Shown here piece by piece: positions 8,336 to 17,200 of a DNA stretch of 64,000 nucleotides (positions within the stretch are counted from its first letter, which is position 1; the number at the start of each line of letters is the position of its first letter). The notes beneath the pieces were generated by a model. It had not been told where the DNA came from and did no database searches. It saw nothing but the letters and a program-made list of their open reading frames with translations. The translations under genes and the position numbers were made by a program. This stretch comes from Gemmatimonadota bacterium (GTDB lineage Bacteria; Gemmatimonadota; Gemmatimonadetes; Gemmatimonadales; Gemmatimonadaceae): assembly GCA_016871895.1 (NCBI GenBank), contig VHBO01000004.1:1-64000 (forward strand). Reading direction: 5' to 3'.

Positions 8336-9712
8336 TCAGTCGGCGTCGCGGCGCAACCCGTGCCGCTCGATCTTCGCGTAGAGGTTCGACCGGGGCATCT
8401 CCAGGGCCCGCGCCGTCTCCGCGACGTTCCACCCGTGCCGACGGAGATGGTGCGCCAGGTACGCGCGCTCGGCGGCGCGCTTGAACTCGTCCCAGGTGGC
8501 GCAGGCCTCGAGCCCTCCCAGCGGGGAGGCCGGCTCCGCTGCCGACGCGCCGCGCGGGACGACGAGCCGCTCGACGTCGGCCGCGGTGACGCGCGGCCCC
8601 GCGGCGAGGAGGAGGAGCCGTTCGACGGTGTTGCGGAGTTCGCGCACGTTCCCGGGCCAGTCGAGCGCCACGAGCCGATCGAGCGCCCCCTGATCGACCG
8701 GGCGCGCCGGCACCCCGCTGGCCGCCGCGAGCTCCGTGAAGTGTTGGACGAGCATCGGGATGTCGTCGCGCCGGTCCCGCAACGGTGGGACGACGATCGG
8801 CACGACGTTCAGCCGGTAGAAGAGGTCCTCGCGGAAGCGCCGCGCCGCGATTTCCGCGTCGAGCCGCTTGTTCGTCGCCGCGAGCACCCGCACATCCACC
8901 GTGCGCCCGCGCGCCGCGCCGATCCGCGTGACCGCGCCATCCTCGAGCACGCGGAGCACCTTCGCCTGCGCCGCGAGCGACATATCGCCGATCTCATCGA
9001 GGAGCAGCGTGCCGCCGTCCGCGAGCTCGAAGGTCCCGGCGCGGTCGGCGACGGCGCCGGTGAACGAGCCTTTCACGTGCCCGAAGAGTTCGCTCTCGAT
9101 CAGCTCGGCCGGGATCGCCGCGCAGTTGACGGCGATGAACGGGTCGCGGGCGCGCGGTGAGTGCTGGTGCAGGGCGCGGGCGACGAGCTCCTTCCCCGTG
9201 CCGTTCTCGCCGGTGATCAGCACGCGGGCGCCCGTCGCGGCGACGCGCTCCACCTGCGCCACGAGGGCGCGCATCGCGGCGGAGCCGCCCACCAGCGCGC
9301 CGTGCCGCTCCACCGCCTCGCGGAGGCGCTGGTTCTCGTCGCGCAGGGTCAGGTGGCCGAGCGCGTTCCGCAGTGTCACGAGGAGGCGTTCGGTGTCGAG
9401 CGGCTTCTCAAGGATGTCGTACGCGCCGCGCTGCGTCGCCTCGACGGCGTCGGCGATCGTCGCGTGCCCGGAGATCATCACCACCACCGCGGCGGGATCA
9501 CGCGCGCGCAGTCGGCTGAGCGTCTCGAGCCCGTCGAGCCCCTGCATCTTCACGTCGAGGAAGGTCAGGTGCGGCGCGAACTCGGGGAACGCGGCGAGCG
9601 CCGCGGCCCCGCTCGCCACGGCGCGCACCTCGTACCCCTCGTACTCGAGGAGCTGGGCGAGGGCGTGGCGGATCCCCGCCTCGTCATCGACGACGAGGAC
9701 CCGACGACTCAC
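8336..9712 (-). CDS. sigma-54-dependent response regulator, NtrC family
   Basis: This 458-residue protein has three parts. The receiver domain has acidic residues in VVDDE, phospho-acceptor Asp53 and Lys103. The AAA+ domain has Walker A GENGTGKE (168-175) and the sigma-54 contact loop as GSFTGA (215-220) instead of GAFTGA, a tolerated variant. A Fis-type helix-turn-helix ends the protein (ETARALEMPRSNLYAKIE). It should activate sigma-54 promoters after phosphorylation. No kinase is adjacent; the NtrY-like kinase ending at 18195 is one candidate partner. The ATG overlaps the TGA of the small gene upstream. Confidence 0.94.
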   Translation of the reverse strand: MSRRVLVVDDEAGIRHALAQLLEYEGYEVRAVASGAAALAAFPEFAPHLTFLDVKMQGLDGLETLSRLRARDPAAVVVMISGHATIADAVEATQRGAYDILEKPLDTERLLVTLRNALGHLTLRDENQRLREAVERHGALVGGSAAMRALVAQVERVAATGARVLITGENGTGKELVARALHQHSPRARDPFIAVNCAAIPAELIESELFGHVKGSFTGAVADRAGTFELADGGTLLLDEIGDMSLAAQAKVLRVLEDGAVTRIGAARGRTVDVRVLAATNKRLDAEIAARRFREDLFYRLNVVPIVVPPLRDRRDDIPMLVQHFTELAAASGVPARPVDQGALDRLVALDWPGNVRELRNTVERLLLLAAGPRVTAADVERLVVPRGASAAEPASPLGGLEACATWDEFKRAAERAYLAHHLRRHGWNVAETARALEMPRSNLYAKIERHGLRRDAD

Positions 9713-9966
9713 GCCGCCACCCGCGCGCGGCGCACAGCGACTGAGGCCGACGCGCCAGCCGCGCCAGCCGCGGCATCCCGCGCAATCACCCAGGTGATGC
9801 GACCGTCGGCGTGCACGACGAAACCGCCGCGACCGCGGACGGCCGGCCGTTCAATCGGTAGGCGACGCCGGACCTCGGGCCACCACCGATCCTTCGTGGC
9901 CCATCCCGCGGCGCCAAGGACGATCAGAAACAGCCCACAGCCGATGCGACCGAGACAGCCGAACAT
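9709..9966 (-). CDS. small single-pass membrane protein, function unknown
   Basis: An 85-residue protein with one hydrophobic segment near the N-terminus (GLFLIVLGAAGWAT) followed by a basic, Arg/Ala-rich tail. No known family is recognised. It directly abuts the LarE stop codon, has a GGAGGT Shine-Dalgarno inside the end of larE, and overlaps the response-regulator start by four bases, so it is well integrated in the operon. Cysteines at 4 and 9 precede the membrane segment. Confidence 0.6.
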   Translation of the reverse strand: MFGCLGRIGCGLFLIVLGAAGWATKDRWWPEVRRRLPIERPAVRGRGGFVVHADGRITWVIARDAAAGAAGASASVAVRRARVAA

Positions 9967-10860
9967 CTAGCTGACCTCCACGGGGATCGAGGCACCCGAG
10001 GGGAACGTGGGCGCCGGTGGTACACCCTCGCCGCTGACGACCCCCGCGAGAACGTTGAGCGCCCCCGAGCGGAAGGGCGCGAACTCGACCGTCGAGAATC
10101 CCGCGGCGTGCACGGCCGCCATCACACGCGCGGCCTCCGCCCCGGTGCCCCATCGCGCCAACGGTGTCGGGTCGAGCTCCACTCGCGCCCGCTCGCCGAA
10201 GTGACGCACCCGGAGGTTCCCCTCGACCCCGAGGTCACGAAGCGCCGCCTCGGCGGTCTCGACGGTCCGCAGGCGGAGCGGGGTGACGGCGGTGCCGTAG
10301 GGCAGGCGCGACGAGAGACAGGGAGAGGCGGGCTGGTCCCAGGTGGGGATCTCCCGTACCCGTGACGCCGCGCGGATCTCCGCCTTGGTGAACCCGAGCT
10401 CGGCGAGGGGCGAACGCACGCCCCGTTCACTCGCCGCCTGCGCCCCGGGGCGATGATCACCCAGGTCGTCGGCGTTGGTGCCGTCGACGACCACGGCGAG
10501 GCCGCGCGCCTGCGCGACCGGCACGAGGCGCGACCAGAGTTCAGTCTTGCAGAAGTAGCACCGGTTCACCGGGTTCGCGGCATAGCGCGCGTCGGCGAGC
10601 TCCTCGGTGTCGAGCTCGAGCACCGGGATGGCGAATCGATCGGCCACGGCGCGGGCGCGGGCCCACTGTGCGGCGGGGTACGACGCGCTGCGCCCGATCA
10701 CGGCAAGGAGCTTGGTCGGGCCGACCGCCTCGAGCGCCACGCAAGCGAGGTAGGCGGAGTCGACGCCGCCGGAGAACCCGACGAGCGCCGAGCCGTGCGC
10801 CGTGAACCACGCGACCAGCGCCGCTTCCTTCGCCGCGAGGGTCGGGAGAGGGTGCGTCAT
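9967..10860 (-). CDS. larE: LarE-type ATP-dependent sulfur transferase
   Basis: LarE adenylates and sulfurates the pyridinium precursor of the nickel-pincer nucleotide cofactor of lactate racemase and related enzymes. The 297-residue protein has the PP-loop SGGVDS (30-35), the CxxC Cys101/Cys104 in NRCYFCK, and Cys181 in QPASPCLSSR at the sulfur-donor position. Three cysteines arranged like this point to the [4Fe-4S]-dependent class rather than the single-Cys sacrificial class (from family knowledge; not provable here). No larA, larB or larC lies in the window. The gene starts with a TAGCTT -10 box six bases before ATG. Confidence 0.9.
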   Translation of the reverse strand: MTHPLPTLAAKEAALVAWFTAHGSALVGFSGGVDSAYLACVALEAVGPTKLLAVIGRSASYPAAQWARARAVADRFAIPVLELDTEELADARYAANPVNRCYFCKTELWSRLVPVAQARGLAVVVDGTNADDLGDHRPGAQAASERGVRSPLAELGFTKAEIRAASRVREIPTWDQPASPCLSSRLPYGTAVTPLRLRTVETAEAALRDLGVEGNLRVRHFGERARVELDPTPLARWGTGAEAARVMAAVHAAGFSTVEFAPFRSGALNVLAGVVSGEGVPPAPTFPSGASIPVEVS

Positions 10861-10866
10861 CCGTCA

Positions 10867-10872
10867 AAGCTA
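10867..10872 (-). promoter_or_regulatory. -10 box TAGCTT overlapping the comM stop codon; leaderless start of larE
   Basis: The hexamer begins with the TAG that ends comM and sits six bases before the larE ATG. larE can thus be transcribed independently of comM although only nine bases separate them. Confidence 0.65.
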
Positions 10873-12396
10873 TCCCGCCACCTCGGGTCGGAACATCAGG
10901 GCCTCCGCGACCGCCGCCTCGTCTACCGTCGCGCGGCCGTCGAGGTCCGCGACGGTCCGTGCGACCCGCAGCGCCCGATCGAATCCCCGCGCCGAGAGGC
11001 GGAGCCGCTCCGCCGCCGTGCCGAGGAGGGCGAGCGCCTCGGCGGTGATACCACCAGCCGCGCGGAGCCACGCCCCCGGGACCTCCGCGTTGAGGGTGAC
11101 CCCCGAGACCGCCGCGTACCGCTGCGCCTGCGCCGCGCGCGCCACGGTCACCCGTTCCCGCACGACCGCGCTCGAGTCGCCGGCGGCGCGGCCCTGCATC
11201 GCCTCGAGCGCCACGGCCTCGACCCGGACGTGGAGGTCGATGCGGTCGGCGAGGGGACCGGAGAGCCGTTCGCGATACGCCCGGATGGCCGCCTCCGAAC
11301 AGCGGCAGGTCCCGCGCGGGTCTGCGGCGTGCCCACAGGGACAAGGATTCGCGGCCCCGACGAGGAGGAAGCGCGCCGGGAACGGCACCGACTGCGCGGC
11401 CCGGGCGATCACGACCCGGCCGTCCTCCAGCGGCTGCCGCATCGCGTCGAGGATGTACCGCGGGAGTTCGAGGAGTTCGTCGAGGAAGAGGACCCCCCGA
11501 TGCGCGAGGCTCACCTCGCCGGGCCGCGGGCCCGACCCGCCGCCGATCAGGCCGGCGAGGCTGATGGTGTGGTGCGGCGCGCGGAACGGCGGCCGGCGGG
11601 TCGGCGTGCCGCCGGCCGGCAACACCCCGCCGACGGAGTGGATCGCCACCACATCGAGGAAGGCCGTGTCGTCGAGCGGCGGAAGGAGTCCGGCGAGGCG
11701 TCGCGCGAGCATCGTCTTCCCCGCCCCCGGGGGCCCGAGCATCAGCAGGTTGTGTCCCCCCGCGGCGGCGATCTCGAGCGCGCGTTTGGCCGTGCGCTGT
11801 CCGACGACATCGGCGAGGTCCGCCCCGTCTGCCACCGGATCCTCCCGCTGGAGCGTGCCGGCGGCGGGGCGATGTGGCGTCAGCTGTCCGGCGCGCAACG
11901 CGTCGACGAGCGAGCGAAACGAGCCCGCGCAGGCGACCGGGAGCGTGCGCAGGAGCGCCGCCTCGGCCGCATTCCCCTCGGGGATGACCGCGAACCGCGC
12001 CGCGCCGCGATGCGCGGCCTGCGCGAAGGGGAGTGTGCCTCGGACCGCTCGCACCTCCCCGTCGAGCCCGAGTTCGCCGAGGAACCAGCACCCCTCGACG
12101 GCGTCCGCGGCCAGCTGTCCGCTCGCGACGAGGACCCCGATCGCGATGGGGAGGTCGAACCCTGGTCCGTCCTTCCGGACGTCGGCGGGGGAAAGGTTCA
12201 CCGTCCAGCGGCGCGGGGGCAGGACGAAACCGGCGTTCACGAGCGCCGCGGCGACGCGGTCGCGCGCCTCGCGGACCGCCCCCGACGGGAGGCCGACCAT
12301 CGTCCAGCCGGGGAGGCCGGTGGCGGCGTTCACTTCGATGGTGATCGGGACGGCCTCGACCCCGACGACGGCGGCGGAACGGATGGCGGCGAGCAT
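10870..12396 (-). CDS. comM: YifB/ComM family Mg-chelatase-like AAA+ ATPase
   Basis: The 508-residue protein has the N-terminal Lon-protease-like fold of YifB/ComM (TIEVNAATGLPGWTMVGLP, then LSPADVRKDGPGFDLPIA), a ChlI-type AAA+ module with Walker A GPPGAGKT, and a C-terminal helical domain with a Cys-rich segment (NPCPCGHAADPRGTCRC). ComM is a hexameric helicase promoting branch migration in natural transformation. An in-frame upstream ATG exists 60 bases earlier; the ATG giving MLAAIRSAAVVG matches the family start and is preferred. Confidence 0.92.
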   Translation of the reverse strand: MLAAIRSAAVVGVEAVPITIEVNAATGLPGWTMVGLPSGAVREARDRVAAALVNAGFVLPPRRWTVNLSPADVRKDGPGFDLPIAIGVLVASGQLAADAVEGCWFLGELGLDGEVRAVRGTLPFAQAAHRGAARFAVIPEGNAAEAALLRTLPVACAGSFRSLVDALRAGQLTPHRPAAGTLQREDPVADGADLADVVGQRTAKRALEIAAAGGHNLLMLGPPGAGKTMLARRLAGLLPPLDDTAFLDVVAIHSVGGVLPAGGTPTRRPPFRAPHHTISLAGLIGGGSGPRPGEVSLAHRGVLFLDELLELPRYILDAMRQPLEDGRVVIARAAQSVPFPARFLLVGAANPCPCGHAADPRGTCRCSEAAIRAYRERLSGPLADRIDLHVRVEAVALEAMQGRAAGDSSAVVRERVTVARAAQAQRYAAVSGVTLNAEVPGAWLRAAGGITAEALALLGTAAERLRLSARGFDRALRVARTVADLDGRATVDEAAVAEALMFRPEVAG

Positions 12397-12487
12397 CGCG
12401 CGAAGCTGCACGAACCCGCCGCGACGTCGGCATCGTCCTGACGCGGGCGTCACCATCGCGCGGCTACCCTCGCCCCCGGCCGCGCCC

Positions 12488-12493
12488 TACCTT
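12488..12493 (+). promoter_or_regulatory. -10 box TACCTT, predicted leaderless start
   Basis: Located six bases before the ATG of the secreted protein gene, in the short divergent gap with comM. Confidence 0.6.
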
Positions 12494-12499
12494 GCCCGA

Positions 12500-13024
12500 A
12501 TGTCACGTCTGATGCCACGCCTCGTGCCAGCTCTCCGATCGCGCGTCGTCGTCGGGAGCCTGCTCGCGCTGTCGATGTGGCCGCGCGCGACGGTCGCGCA
12601 GGCGTCCGGCTCATACCTCGCGTTGAAGATCGACCAATCGCCGCTCCCCCTCGCCGACCGGGTGACCGACGGTGACGGGACGACCTACCTGATCGAGTTC
12701 GATCGGATGGTGCTGTCGCTGCGCGCGGAGAGCCGATTCCGCGCCATCGTCCGATTCCGTCGGACCCTCACCTCCGCCGCCGGGCAGGCGCGGGGCGGCG
12801 GACGCGCGGCGCCGCTGCAGACGATGACCGTGACGGGCCGCTACGCCGTGACCGGCCGAGCGATTCGATTCACCCCCGACGCCTCCGATGAGACGCGCGG
12901 GCTCCGGATCCTCGACGGCACCGTCGAATCGCGAACGCGCATCGCCGTGCCCTTCGATTACCGCAACGGCCGCGTGACGCGGAACCGCACGCTCCGACTC
13001 GAACTCCGCACCGACATCCTGTGA
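12500..13024 (+). CDS. secreted protein of unknown function
   Basis: A 174-residue protein with a signal peptide (MSRLMPRLV..., ending ATVAQ near residue 35). The mature part is short and beta-rich, with YLALKIDQSPLPLADRV near its start and no motif that I recognise. The frame is open far upstream, but that extension is antisense to comM; the ATG preceded by TACCTT at six bases is used. It overlaps the cyclophilin gene by one base (TGATG), so the two are cotranscribed and may share a periplasmic role. Confidence 0.7.
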   Translation: MSRLMPRLVPALRSRVVVGSLLALSMWPRATVAQASGSYLALKIDQSPLPLADRVTDGDGTTYLIEFDRMVLSLRAESRFRAIVRFRRTLTSAAGQARGGGRAAPLQTMTVTGRYAVTGRAIRFTPDASDETRGLRILDGTVESRTRIAVPFDYRNGRVTRNRTLRLELRTDIL

Positions 13025-13701
13025 TGGGACCGATTCGCTCCGCCGCCGGTGTCACGCGCGCCCGCGCATCCCGCCTCGCGCTCGCCGCGCTGCTGGCGCT
13101 GCTCCCCTGCACCACCCTGCCCGCGCAGGCGCTGACCGACGCCACCCTCGCTGCCGCCGACTCCTTCGTCGTGCGGTTCGAAACCACCCGCGGCCCCATC
13201 GACCTGATGGTGCGCCGCCACTGGGCGCCGCTCGGCGCCCTGCAGCTCGGCCGTGCGGTCACCGATGGGTATTACGATGGGGCCGCCTTCTTCCGCGCAC
13301 TCCGCGGCTTCGTCGTCCAGTGGGGGATCGCCGCCGATCCGGCGCTGACCGCCCGCTGGCGTGACCGCAGGATCCCCGACGATCCGACCACGGAGAGCAA
13401 CCGTCGCGGCACCGTCACTTTCGCCTCGGGCGGGCCCGGCACGCGGACCGTTCAGCTCTTCGTGAACCTCCGCGACAACGGACGGCTCGACGCGATGGGG
13501 TTCCCGCCGATCGGCGAGGTCGTGCGCGGGATGGACGTCGTCGACGCACTCCACACAGGGTACGGCGAAGGGGCGCCTGCCGGTCGCGGGCCGTCACAGG
13601 ACCGGCTCACCGCCGAAGGGGAACCCTATCTGGCGCGGGAGTTCCCGCAGCTCGACCGGATCAGGACGGCGCGGATCGTGCAGGTGTTCGGCGGGCGCTG
13701 A
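13024..13701 (+). CDS. periplasmic cyclophilin-type peptidyl-prolyl isomerase
   Basis: This 225-residue precursor has a signal peptide ending around TLPAQA, then a cyclophilin domain: FETTRGPIDLMVRR at the start, GYYDGAAFFRALRGFVVQWG, and TVQLFVNLRDN. It should catalyse proline isomerisation during folding of exported proteins. A GTG one codon upstream is an alternative start; the ATG overlapping the previous TGA is preferred. Confidence 0.9.
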   Translation: MGPIRSAAGVTRARASRLALAALLALLPCTTLPAQALTDATLAAADSFVVRFETTRGPIDLMVRRHWAPLGALQLGRAVTDGYYDGAAFFRALRGFVVQWGIAADPALTARWRDRRIPDDPTTESNRRGTVTFASGGPGTRTVQLFVNLRDNGRLDAMGFPPIGEVVRGMDVVDALHTGYGEGAPAGRGPSQDRLTAEGEPYLAREFPQLDRIRTARIVQVFGGR

Positions 13702-13722
13702 GGCGCACCGCCGCCACGGCCG

Positions 13723-14268
13723 TCAGGACGTCGGCGCAGGCTCCCCAGCCGTGGCGCGCTTGGCGGCCCGTTTCGCTGCCTCCGCCGCCACCCGCGCCTC
13801 GTACGCGGCCCGCGATTCCATGATCGACCCCCGGCAGGTCGCCGCGCCGCAGGCGCACCGATAGCGGGCCTCGTCCTCCGCCGCCTCGTCCCCGCTCCGC
13901 TGGTACTCGTAGTCGTAGAAGAGTTCCTCGCCGACCGCGATGTCGCGGACCGCGTCGATGAACACACGGCTCCGATCGATCACCGCCTCGCAGTTCGGGG
14001 CGCAGGAATGATTGATGAACCGCGCGTCATTCCCGCCGTGCGCCGCGTCGATCACCGTGCGGTTCGAGACGGCGAAGAGGAACGTGTGATGCTCCGACAT
14101 CGCGGCGTCATCGTACCGCGCGTCGGCCACGGCGTGCGAGATGCGCTCGCCGACGTACTCGATGATGCGCTCGCCGCGCGCGATGGCACGGGTCGCGAAG
14201 GCGCCGCGACCGGCGATGGGGGAGAAGCGGATCTCGAAGGGCGGGGTGCGAGGGGCGCGCGTCGGCAT
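13723..14268 (-). CDS. SET-domain protein lysine methyltransferase
   Basis: The 181-residue protein is essentially a SET domain. It has GRGAFATRAIARGERIIEYVG, the SAM-pocket motif RFINHSC (NHSC at 86-89), GEELFYDYEY with the catalytic Tyr, and a post-SET zinc motif using Cys138, Cys140 and Cys145. These resemble eukaryotic histone methyltransferases; the bacterial substrate is unknown. The tail is Lys/Arg/Ala-rich. The gene has a TAGCTT -10 box six bases before the ATG. Confidence 0.9.
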   Translation of the reverse strand: MPTRAPRTPPFEIRFSPIAGRGAFATRAIARGERIIEYVGERISHAVADARYDDAAMSEHHTFLFAVSNRTVIDAAHGGNDARFINHSCAPNCEAVIDRSRVFIDAVRDIAVGEELFYDYEYQRSGDEAAEDEARYRCACGAATCRGSIMESRAAYEARVAAEAAKRAAKRATAGEPAPTS

Positions 14269-14274
14269 GGAACG

Positions 14275-14280
14275 AAGCTA
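14275..14280 (-). promoter_or_regulatory. -10 box TAGCTT, leaderless start of the SET-domain gene
   Basis: Six bases separate the hexamer from the ATG; no Shine-Dalgarno lies between them. Confidence 0.65.
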
Positions 14281-14297
14281 ATCGCTCCGGGGACGCG

Positions 14298-17200
14298 TCA
14301 CCGGCGGAGCGGGACCCCGATTTCGAGCCCCGCGTACCAGGTCCGCGGCGGTGCCGGCTCGAACACCCGACCGAAGGCGCCGTTCACCGTCACCGCACCC
14401 ACGTACCGCTGGTCCAGCGCGTTCTGCACGGCGAGGAACGGCTCCACCGGATGCGCGAAGAGCACACCGCTCCAGGAGGCGCGCACGTTCAGCTGGCCGC
14501 GTCCCCACCCCGGCACGCGGATCGCGTTGCGATCGTCGGCCCAGAGCGCCGACTGCAGGGTCTGGTCGACGTCGAGGGCGCCCGCGCCCCGCGTAAGGCG
14601 TGCGCCGAGCCGGACGGTCGTGCGCGGCACGCCGGCCAGGCGATTGCCGTCGAGGGTGTCACGGGCGGGGGCCGGCTGCGACACCGACGGGACGGCATAC
14701 GACGCGAACCGATACTCGGCTCGCGTCCACGCGCCTCGGAGCTCGACCCCCGGCCGCGGGACGACGACGAGCCCCGCCTCGACGCCGCGGCTCCGCGTCC
14801 CGCCCGCATTCGCGAAGAAGGCGCGCCCGCCGCTCTCGAGGAACTGCACGATCGCCTCGCGCGCGGTCGCGTCGAACCAGGCGAGGTCGTACTGCACGAA
14901 CGCCCCGCGGGCGCGTCGCCCCGCCAGACGGCCACGCACGCCAAGCTCGAGCGTCGCGACGCGCTGCGGATCGAGCGACGGGTTGAAGCCACCGGCCCCA
15001 TCGACGCGGGCGTTCAATTCGGTCGTCGTCGGCGTCTCGAAGGCAGTCGAGAGATTCACGTACGGTGCCGCCGCGGGGCGCGCCCGCCAGACGGCGCCGA
15101 GGTGCCCGCTGGTCGCCGCCATCACGCGCGATCCCGAGTCGTCCTCGCCGTCGCCGAGGAAGCGGTCATCCACGGCGAAGCCGATCCGGTCGTGCCGCAC
15201 CCCGGCGCTCAGCGTCACCTTCTCCGCCGGCGAGAGCTCCAGATGGACGAAGGGCCCCACGCTCGTCACCGTCTCCCGCTGATCGAGGAGGAGGGTGTCG
15301 GTCGGGAGGTCGCGACGACCGGCGGTGCTGCGCCAGTTCCGTCGCGCATCACGTCCACGCTGCAGGTCGAGCCCTGCCGCGAGGCGCGGCGCCCCCGGCC
15401 CATCGAACCGGCGAACGCCGTCGAGGCGCGCGCCGATCACCCGGCGGTCGATCGTGGAGTAGGTCCCGTTGGTCGCCCCCGCCGGCGCCGGCGGTGCGGT
15501 GGCGAGGGGATTGTCCACCGAGCGTGCCTGGCGATACACGCTGACGCTCCACTCGCCGAGCGCCGTCTCGCCGCGCACCCGCGCGGAGACGTGACGCTGG
15601 GCGACGGCGCGCCGCGCGCCGCGCCGCAGATTCGTCGCCGCGGCGCTGTCGGGGTTCGCCGCCCACTCGGCCGCCGTGAGGGCGCCGGGATTGAAGGCCT
15701 CCGGCGTCTCGCTCGTGCCACCGCGGAGCTCCAGCGAACGGCCTTTGCCGAGCGCGTGATCGAACGCGAGGGCGAGTTGACGCGCGTCGGAGGCACTGTG
15801 CTGACGGAACCCGTCAGTCACGGTGCGGGAGGCGGAGAGGAGCCCGACCGAGCGCCCGGCGCGCGCGGACAACCGGAGCTGGTGCTTTGCGAGCCCGTAC
15901 GAACCCGCCAGCGTCCGCAGGCGGAGGTTCAGCGGATCGGGCGCGTCGAGGTCGGTCGTGAAGGCGAGGACGCCCCCCGAGCCGTTGCCGTAGACTGACG
16001 ACGCCGATCCGCGCAGGACCTCGACCCGACCGATGGTGGCGAGGTCGACGTTGGTGAGTTGGCTCTGCCCGTCCGGGAGCGACTGCGGGATGCCGTCGAG
16101 GAGCACCTTCACCCCGCGGAGCCCGAAGTTCGCACGGCTCCCCGCCCCGCGGATCGAGATCCGCTGATCGACCGCCGCGTTGTAACGGTTGGAGACGACG
16201 ACCCCCGGGATGTTCGCGAGCGCCTCGTCGATGCCGATGGTCGGCTGCGCCCGACGGAGGTCACGCGGCCCCTGCGTGCCGACCGCCCACGGGAGTCGGT
16301 CGAGGGTCGTGCCGCTGCGGGTGACCTCGACGCGGACGGGCGCGACGGTGCGCACGCGCAGGGAGTCGGGGCGTAGCGTGTCGACGCTCGCCCGCTGCGC
16401 GAGAAGTGGAGTGGTCAGCGCGACGGCGCCGAGCCCGACGAGCCGCCGCGCCCATCCAATCCACCGCGCGCGTCGCCGCTGCGCGCGCGCCTCGCGCTGC
16501 GCGGTGCGGACGACGGCGCGCCACGCCGCGCGCATCGCCTCGGCATCGGGGAAGCGCTCGGCGCGGTCAGCGGCGAGCGCACGGCGGAGCCAGCCCCGGA
16601 GCGGCTCCTCGAATCGCTCGAGGTCGATGCGGCCGCCGAGTTGGGCCGCGAGGATCGCGGGCCCATCGCTCCCGGCGAAAGGCGGCTGGCCGGTGAGTGC
16701 GAAGATCACGATTCCCGCGATCGCGAAGAGATCGGTCCCGACCCCCTGCTCCTCGCCGAGGAGCTGCTCCGGCGCGGCGAAGGCGGGCGTCCCCGATGCC
16801 CCGGCCACTGCCGTCCCCATCGCGTTCGCGATGCCGAAGTCGGCGATCCGCCACCGACGGTACCGGTCGATGAGGATGTTCTCGGGCTTCAGGTCGCGAT
16901 GGATGATGCCATTCGCGTGTGCGACGGCGAGGCCATCGAGGACCGCATCGACCTGTGCACCGATCTCCTCGAGCGGGCGCGGCCCCTGTCGCGCGACGAG
17001 ATCGGCGACGGAGCCCTCCTCCTCCAGCTCCATGATGTACCAGTTCACGTCCCCCTTCGCGTCCCACGCGAAGATCGGGACGATCGCGGGATGTTGCAGC
17101 TGCGCGGCAAGCTGCGCCTCGCGGCGGAAGCGGCTCACCGCAGCGGCGTTCCGCGCGATCGTGGGGTGGAGCATCTTGAGCGCGACCTCGCGCTCGAGCG

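Noticed and set aside
10802-12499. Long plus-strand frame running into the secreted protein gene at 12500
   Set aside because: It is antisense to larE and comM, with low-complexity composition; only the part after the promoter at 12488 has a signal peptide and real protein character.
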